Assembly (NCBI GenBank): GCA_014796735.1
Contig: JAAVIG010000163.1
Span: forward strand, 1 to 7,309
Reading direction: 5' to 3'
Source of the DNA: Oscillospiraceae bacterium
Lineage (GTDB): Bacteria > Bacillota > Clostridia > Oscillospirales > Ruminococcaceae
DNA: 7,309 nt
The notes under the pieces were generated by a model that saw nothing but the letters and a program-made list of their open reading frames with translations, did not search any database and was not told the DNA's origin. This document shows, one piece after another, positions 7,080-7,309 of this stretch (the first letter of the stretch is position 1; each line of letters opens with the position of its first letter). The position numbers were made by a program, and so were the translations under genes.

Positions 7080-7237
7080 GAGCTTAAAACTGCGGTTTGT
7101 GTGATGTTATATTTTTAGCTAAAAATGTCCTATTTACTAATTCTTGGAGCTACGCTTTATGTAATGCTTTATTTATAGCTTTAACTGCCAGTTTACCGTT
7201 CTTGTAGAGCTAAGCTTTATGTGGTGTTTTCTTATCC
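7080..7237. repeat. Degenerate tandem repeat, unit about 30 bp, higher-order unit about 60 bp
   Basis: Five consecutive units each begin with GAGCT or TAGCT: AGCT occurs at 7081, 7117, 7148, 7177 and 7208, steps of 36, 31, 29 and 31 bp. Alternate units match best. 7147-7175 and 7207-7237 share GAGCTA-x-GCTTTATGT, and 7116-7146 and 7176-7206 share TAGCT, TTTAC and TTCTTG, giving a 60-bp dimer repeat. The 16-bp palindrome ATTTTTAGCTAAAAAT is at 7111-7126. No ORF with a ribosome site is found here. It is an intergenic repeat of unknown role, possibly continuing in other loci of the genome. Confidence 0.7.
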
Positions 7238-7277
7238 TCGAAAGCGAGTGCAGAGTGCGCTCCCGCGCGGGGCTTAA

Positions 7278-7303
7278 GGTAACAGAGAGCAAGCTTTGTT
7301 GCC
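7278..7303. repeat. Hairpin at the right window edge
   Basis: A 10-bp stem (7278-7287 with 7294-7303, two G-T pairs) surrounds the 6-nt loop AGCAAG. It sits in a locally GC-rich stretch with two small hairpins before it (CTCG/CGAG at 7237-7248 and GCGC/GCGC at 7257-7268). The window ends 6 nt later, so whether a T-tract or gene follows is unknown. It could be a terminator of a neighbouring minus-strand gene, or part of a dispersed repeat. Confidence 0.4.
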
Positions 7304-7309
7304 GCCGCA

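Noticed and set aside
7210..7309. Minus-strand open frame running off the right edge, stopping at 7210
   Set aside because: About 32 codons ending in the repeat array. Further stops in the same frame occur at a rate close to chance, and there is no domain signal. It could be the tail of a gene outside the window, but that cannot be supported.

Overview
The window is almost entirely one gene: a 6,642-bp plus-strand coding sequence (354-6995) for a soluble cyclic-di-GMP signalling protein of 2,213 residues. It has a consensus housekeeping promoter in front and a UUCG-loop intrinsic terminator behind. The purine-rich ribosome site, SigA-type promoter, codon use and PAS/GGDEF/EAL/GAF style suggest a low-to-mid GC Firmicute, most likely an Oscillospiraceae/Ruminococcus-like gut clostridium. 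That placement is an inference from style; no taxonomic marker is present.

Layout. Positions 1-173 hold three consecutive, evenly spaced hairpins of about 50 nt. Two are clearly related, and all three differences between their arms are compensated on the other arm. Positions 174-234 hold nothing I can name. A TTGACT-17-TATAAT promoter lies at 235-263 and the leader is about 80 nt, with no riboswitch I can recognise. The coding sequence follows. After its double TAG stop comes a strong terminator (7041-7079), then a degenerate tandem repeat with a unit of about 30 bp and a higher-order unit of about 60 bp (7080-7237). Last is a GC-rich stretch with a further hairpin (7278-7303) at the window edge. 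I see no RNA gene, CRISPR array, insertion sequence or second protein gene.

The protein reads REC - PAS - PAS - degenerate GGDEF - intact EAL - seven PAS-like repeats - canonical GGDEF with an inhibitory site - GAF - Cys-rich PAS. It therefore carries one apparently active c-di-GMP phosphodiesterase and one apparently active, product-inhibited diguanylate cyclase in a single chain, separated by roughly 900 residues of sensor-type repeats. The REC domain keeps its phospho-acceptor Asp but has Arg in place of the conserved Lys. The most unusual points are the covarying hairpin array, the A-A-B periodicity of the PAS repeats, the opposed enzymes in one giant polypeptide, and the 30/60-bp repeat array behind the gene.
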